Below are positions 61,519 through 64,000 of a stretch of DNA of 64,000 bases, piece by piece; positions within the stretch are counted from its first letter, which is position 1; every line of letters begins with the position of its first letter. The translations under genes were made by a program, and so were the position numbers. Below the pieces are notes generated by a model, which saw nothing but the letters and a program-made list of their open reading frames with translations, searched no databases and was not told where the DNA came from. This DNA comes from Triops longicaudatus (Eukaryota; Arthropoda; Branchiopoda; Notostraca; Triopsidae). The stretch is taken from contig JAGQDJ010000013.1 in NCBI GenBank assembly GCA_022885665.1, positions 1-64,000 on the forward strand. The letters run 5' to 3'.

Positions 61519-61845
61519 GGTGAAGAATTGTGCTACGCCGCCGCTGAACCCAAACACAAGGAGCAATGCTTCCAAGCAATGTTGCCAGTGTTTGATTATG
61601 TTAATACATTCGTAAATTACTTATATTTGCTATACTTTATTATATTTTCATATTTTTTCGTACATTTAAGTTCAATTTCTGATAATGTCGATATTTTTAA
61701 ATAGGTTTTCCTTTTTAAAAGAATTCTCCCCACCCAAGCCAATCGCAGTTCGAAGGGAACGCTTGCGTTCGAGCTGCGAACCCAATTCTTGAATGTTAGT
61801 TCACGTTTTATGAACCGTGGTTCATTGCGATTTCAGACTGTAAAC
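61519..61845. promoter_or_regulatory. Bidirectional promoter region, NTF2 | MRPL39
   Basis: Only 327 bp separate the two start codons. It contains AAGCCAATCGC (CCAAT box, about 61737-61747), a pair of inverted GTTCG/CGAAC words around 61748-61780, and the near-palindrome ATGAACCGTGGTTCAT (61810-61825). No TATA box is evident. Two 5' untranslated leaders must also fit here, so the non-transcribed core is small. Confidence 0.5.
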
Positions 61846-63255
61846 ATGGCTTGCACTGTTCGTGTTATGTTTCAGCAATTAATTCCAGGATGCAGTAGGT
61901 TCATTACTTTATAAGAGCATTAGTACGTTCTTATTTTTATAGGACGTATGTCTACCATTGTGGCTTCGATGCCGCGTCGCTTGAGTAGGAAGGAAGTTGT
62001 GGCGCACCGGAACAAGTTGTTCGACGCCGAAGTTGCACGTCAAAAGTCTTTAGTGGTCCGATTGGAGAAAATTCAAGTTCAGTATGAAGGGAATCCCAAG
62101 AATGCGACACTTTTCATGAACAAAGATGTGTCTAGTCCTTACAATTGCGCTCAACGTAAGACCCACATGTTGTCGAAGAAACCTATTCTTAAATATTTAA
62201 AAAAAAAAATAGTATTATACATTTTCTTGTTCCAGATTTGGGAGAAATGCTCACTAAGCAGGCCGCACTTGCTGAAATAAATGGAGAGTTATGGGATATG
62301 CACCATCCTTTGACGTCCGATTGCACCCTAAGACTGTTACACTTCAAAACTGACAATGCGCAACAAATTGCGCATGTTAATCGTGCGTTTTGGCGAAGCT
62401 GTAGTTTCATCCTTGGAGCCGTGACTGAAGCTGCATTTAAAGAAGACATCAGCGTCCTGCTCCATAGTTTCCCATCTCCCAACGGTAAAAAAAAAAATGT
62501 TTTTTATTGCGTGTTTAGCGTTCTTTGCTCTGTATTCATGTAATTTTCTTTATTTTGACATAATTAACTGTTTATTTTGCATACAGTGCGAAGTGGAAGT
62601 TTTGTTTACGACGTAGCTCTGGGTTTAGATAACTGGCAACCGACAAAAGTAATCATCCGTGCTTGTTTAATATTAACATTTCAATATGGCATTTGTTCAT
62701 TAGTACCATTTTTTCTTAAGGCGGAAATGAGACAGTTTTCGGCTACATTTGCCAAATTCTGCACGACACCCTATAAGTTTGAAAGGCTTCAAGTCGACGC
62801 GGAATTAGCGTTGAAAATGTTCAACGGCAATCCGTTCAAGACGGAACAAATTCCACAGATAGTTTCCCAATCCGAAGACGGTAAATTTGCATTCGCTATG
62901 CACACTGCTGTTAGTTCATTACAGGCCTGTTCGCATCTCACAGGAAAAAGCGTCACTCTTTACCGGGTGGGATCGCACATTGATATCAGCAAAGGTCCCA
63001 TGATAGCCTCGACTCATTTCGTGGGCCGATCATCCATTACAGCTGTCCATCGCTTGGAATCGAACAAGAAAGACATTCTCTATCGCTTCCAGGGCGTTGC
63101 GTTACCACTAGAACTTTATCTTAATCATTTTTCATTCAGCCTCCTCGAAGAAAGGTCCAAAGAACTGGTAAGGAGTAAATTAGTTATTGGAGATAGATTA
63201 ATAGAACGTATTTTCTTATCTGTAGAATGGAGCGCGAATCCCCGCATCGGCTTAA
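61846..63255 (+). CDS. MRPL39: Large subunit mitochondrial ribosomal protein mL39
   Basis: Six exons (61846-61894, 61943-62155, 62236-62484, 62587-62648, 62721-63167, 63226-63255) give 349 residues in frame, close to the ~338 of human MRPL39. Residues 1 to about 35 are Arg-rich and lack acids (MACTVRVMFQQLIPGCRRMS), as in mitochondrial presequences. The body shows VAHRNKLFDAEVARQKSL, PYNCAQHLGEML, ELWDMHHPL, NRAFWRSCSFILG and FQGVALPLEL, all in the order of the family. mL39 descends from threonyl-tRNA synthetase (TGS and editing-like domains) but is a structural subunit of the mitoribosome. The catalytic synthetase core is absent, as expected. Short introns (48-102 bp). A probable AATAAA lies about 15 bp past the stop. 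Confidence 0.93.
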
Positions 63256-64000
63256 ACTGTTATAGTAAACAAAATAAAGAAGTACAATCGTAACAAATCA
63301 GTGTTTCATTTAAATTAAGAGCAATTGTACTGTCAATCTTTTTGAGCCTAAATCTTCTTCGATGGACGTCATCGGTCTACAAACAAGTCCAAACAGTTAT
63401 AGCAAACTGTCCGCGCAAGAGACTTCAGTAAAGTCCAAACTGTATGTCTTGTTCAGCCAAGTTTCTCTTATATTGAACTTTGAATCTTTATACATTGGTG
63501 AAATAACCGAGTTAGATAGAACGCTTATCGTTTTAGATCGTCAATATGTTTTACGGTCTACTAGACAGCGTCAAGAAAAGGAATCATCTCTATGTGACTT
63601 TGTCGCGCGATTTGTTCCGAGAGACCGTAATATTCAGGGTCACCACTCATAACGCTACTTGTAGTATTAGAACGAGTTCATCGTGAATGGGAGATAGAGT
63701 TAAAAGAACGAATTATTAATGTAGAAATAAATTTCCTAGTAAAATAGCGCGAGCAAAAATCGTCGTGTGGTCTCTGTTCGTTACACGTAAGCGTACGATA
63801 TGAAAAGACGGATAAACGCTCCAGTGTTCCGGCATCTAACGCTGACCCTCACATATCTACCCCTTCCTCACTGTTCGTCGTGAAGAAATTACCTTAGTTA
63901 TCGGTTCAATGACGATAGAAATTTGCGAAAGCCTAGTTTGCTTCACAAAAAAAGGGTTAGATGCGTAGTTGGTTGTGCACGTATCGTAACATAGGTAGGC
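63256..64000. other. 3' flank of MRPL39 to the window end
   Basis: An open frame of 96 codons at 63362-63652 has no domain I recognise and may be chance. No other gene is seen before the window ends. Confidence 0.45.

Noticed and set aside
63362..63652. 96-codon frame after MRPL39
   Set aside because: Not recognisable and lies in the 3' flank. Mentioned as unsupported.

Overview
The window is animal nuclear DNA, most likely from an arthropod. Genes are split by GT-AG introns, several of only 50-110 bp. There is a BTB/Psq/AT-hook transcription factor of the bric-a-brac type known from arthropods, and there are many short decayed transposons and homopolymer runs. I cannot resolve the species or order. 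Exon boundaries were placed by hand from splice sites, reading phase and recalled family similarity. In every protein gene modelled here the exon lengths sum to a whole number of codons.

Layout. 1-2.2 kb: a frame-broken non-LTR retrotransposon on the minus strand, cut by the window edge. 5.1-11.5 kb: a compact housekeeping cluster of TIMM10 (-), UBE2E/Ubc2 (+), a NEURL2-type protein with NHR and SOCS-box regions (-), and the small GTPase kappaB-Ras (NKIRAS, +). 11.5-38.2 kb: 26.7 kb with no gene I can support. It holds a Tigger/pogo remnant containing 536 uninterrupted A's, three families of small terminal-inverted-repeat elements, and two clusters of a diverged ~92-bp tandem repeat. 38.2-51.7 kb: one long gene for a bab-like regulator. 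It has a BTB exon, a 58-nt exon, a Psq exon, an AT-hook exon and a low-complexity terminal exon, and a second candidate terminal exon that encodes a different DNA-binding region plus three PxNLS motifs. 51.7-56.1 kb: intergenic with transposon scraps. 56.1-59.6 kb: a SLC10-type transporter in five coding exons. 60.9-63.3 kb: NTF2 (-) and MRPL39 (+), head to head.

The genes do not form one pathway. They cover mitochondrial import (TIMM10), mitochondrial translation (MRPL39), nuclear import (NTF2), ubiquitin transfer (UBE2E and a probable E3 substrate receptor), NF-kappaB control (kappaB-Ras), membrane transport (SLC10) and developmental transcription (bab-like). The clear organisational theme is divergent pairing, TIMM10|UBE2E, NEURL2|NKIRAS and NTF2|MRPL39, with 262 bp and 327 bp between coding starts in the two tight pairs. 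The large gene-poor flank of the bab-like gene is where long-range regulatory DNA would be expected, but I could not identify enhancers from sequence alone.
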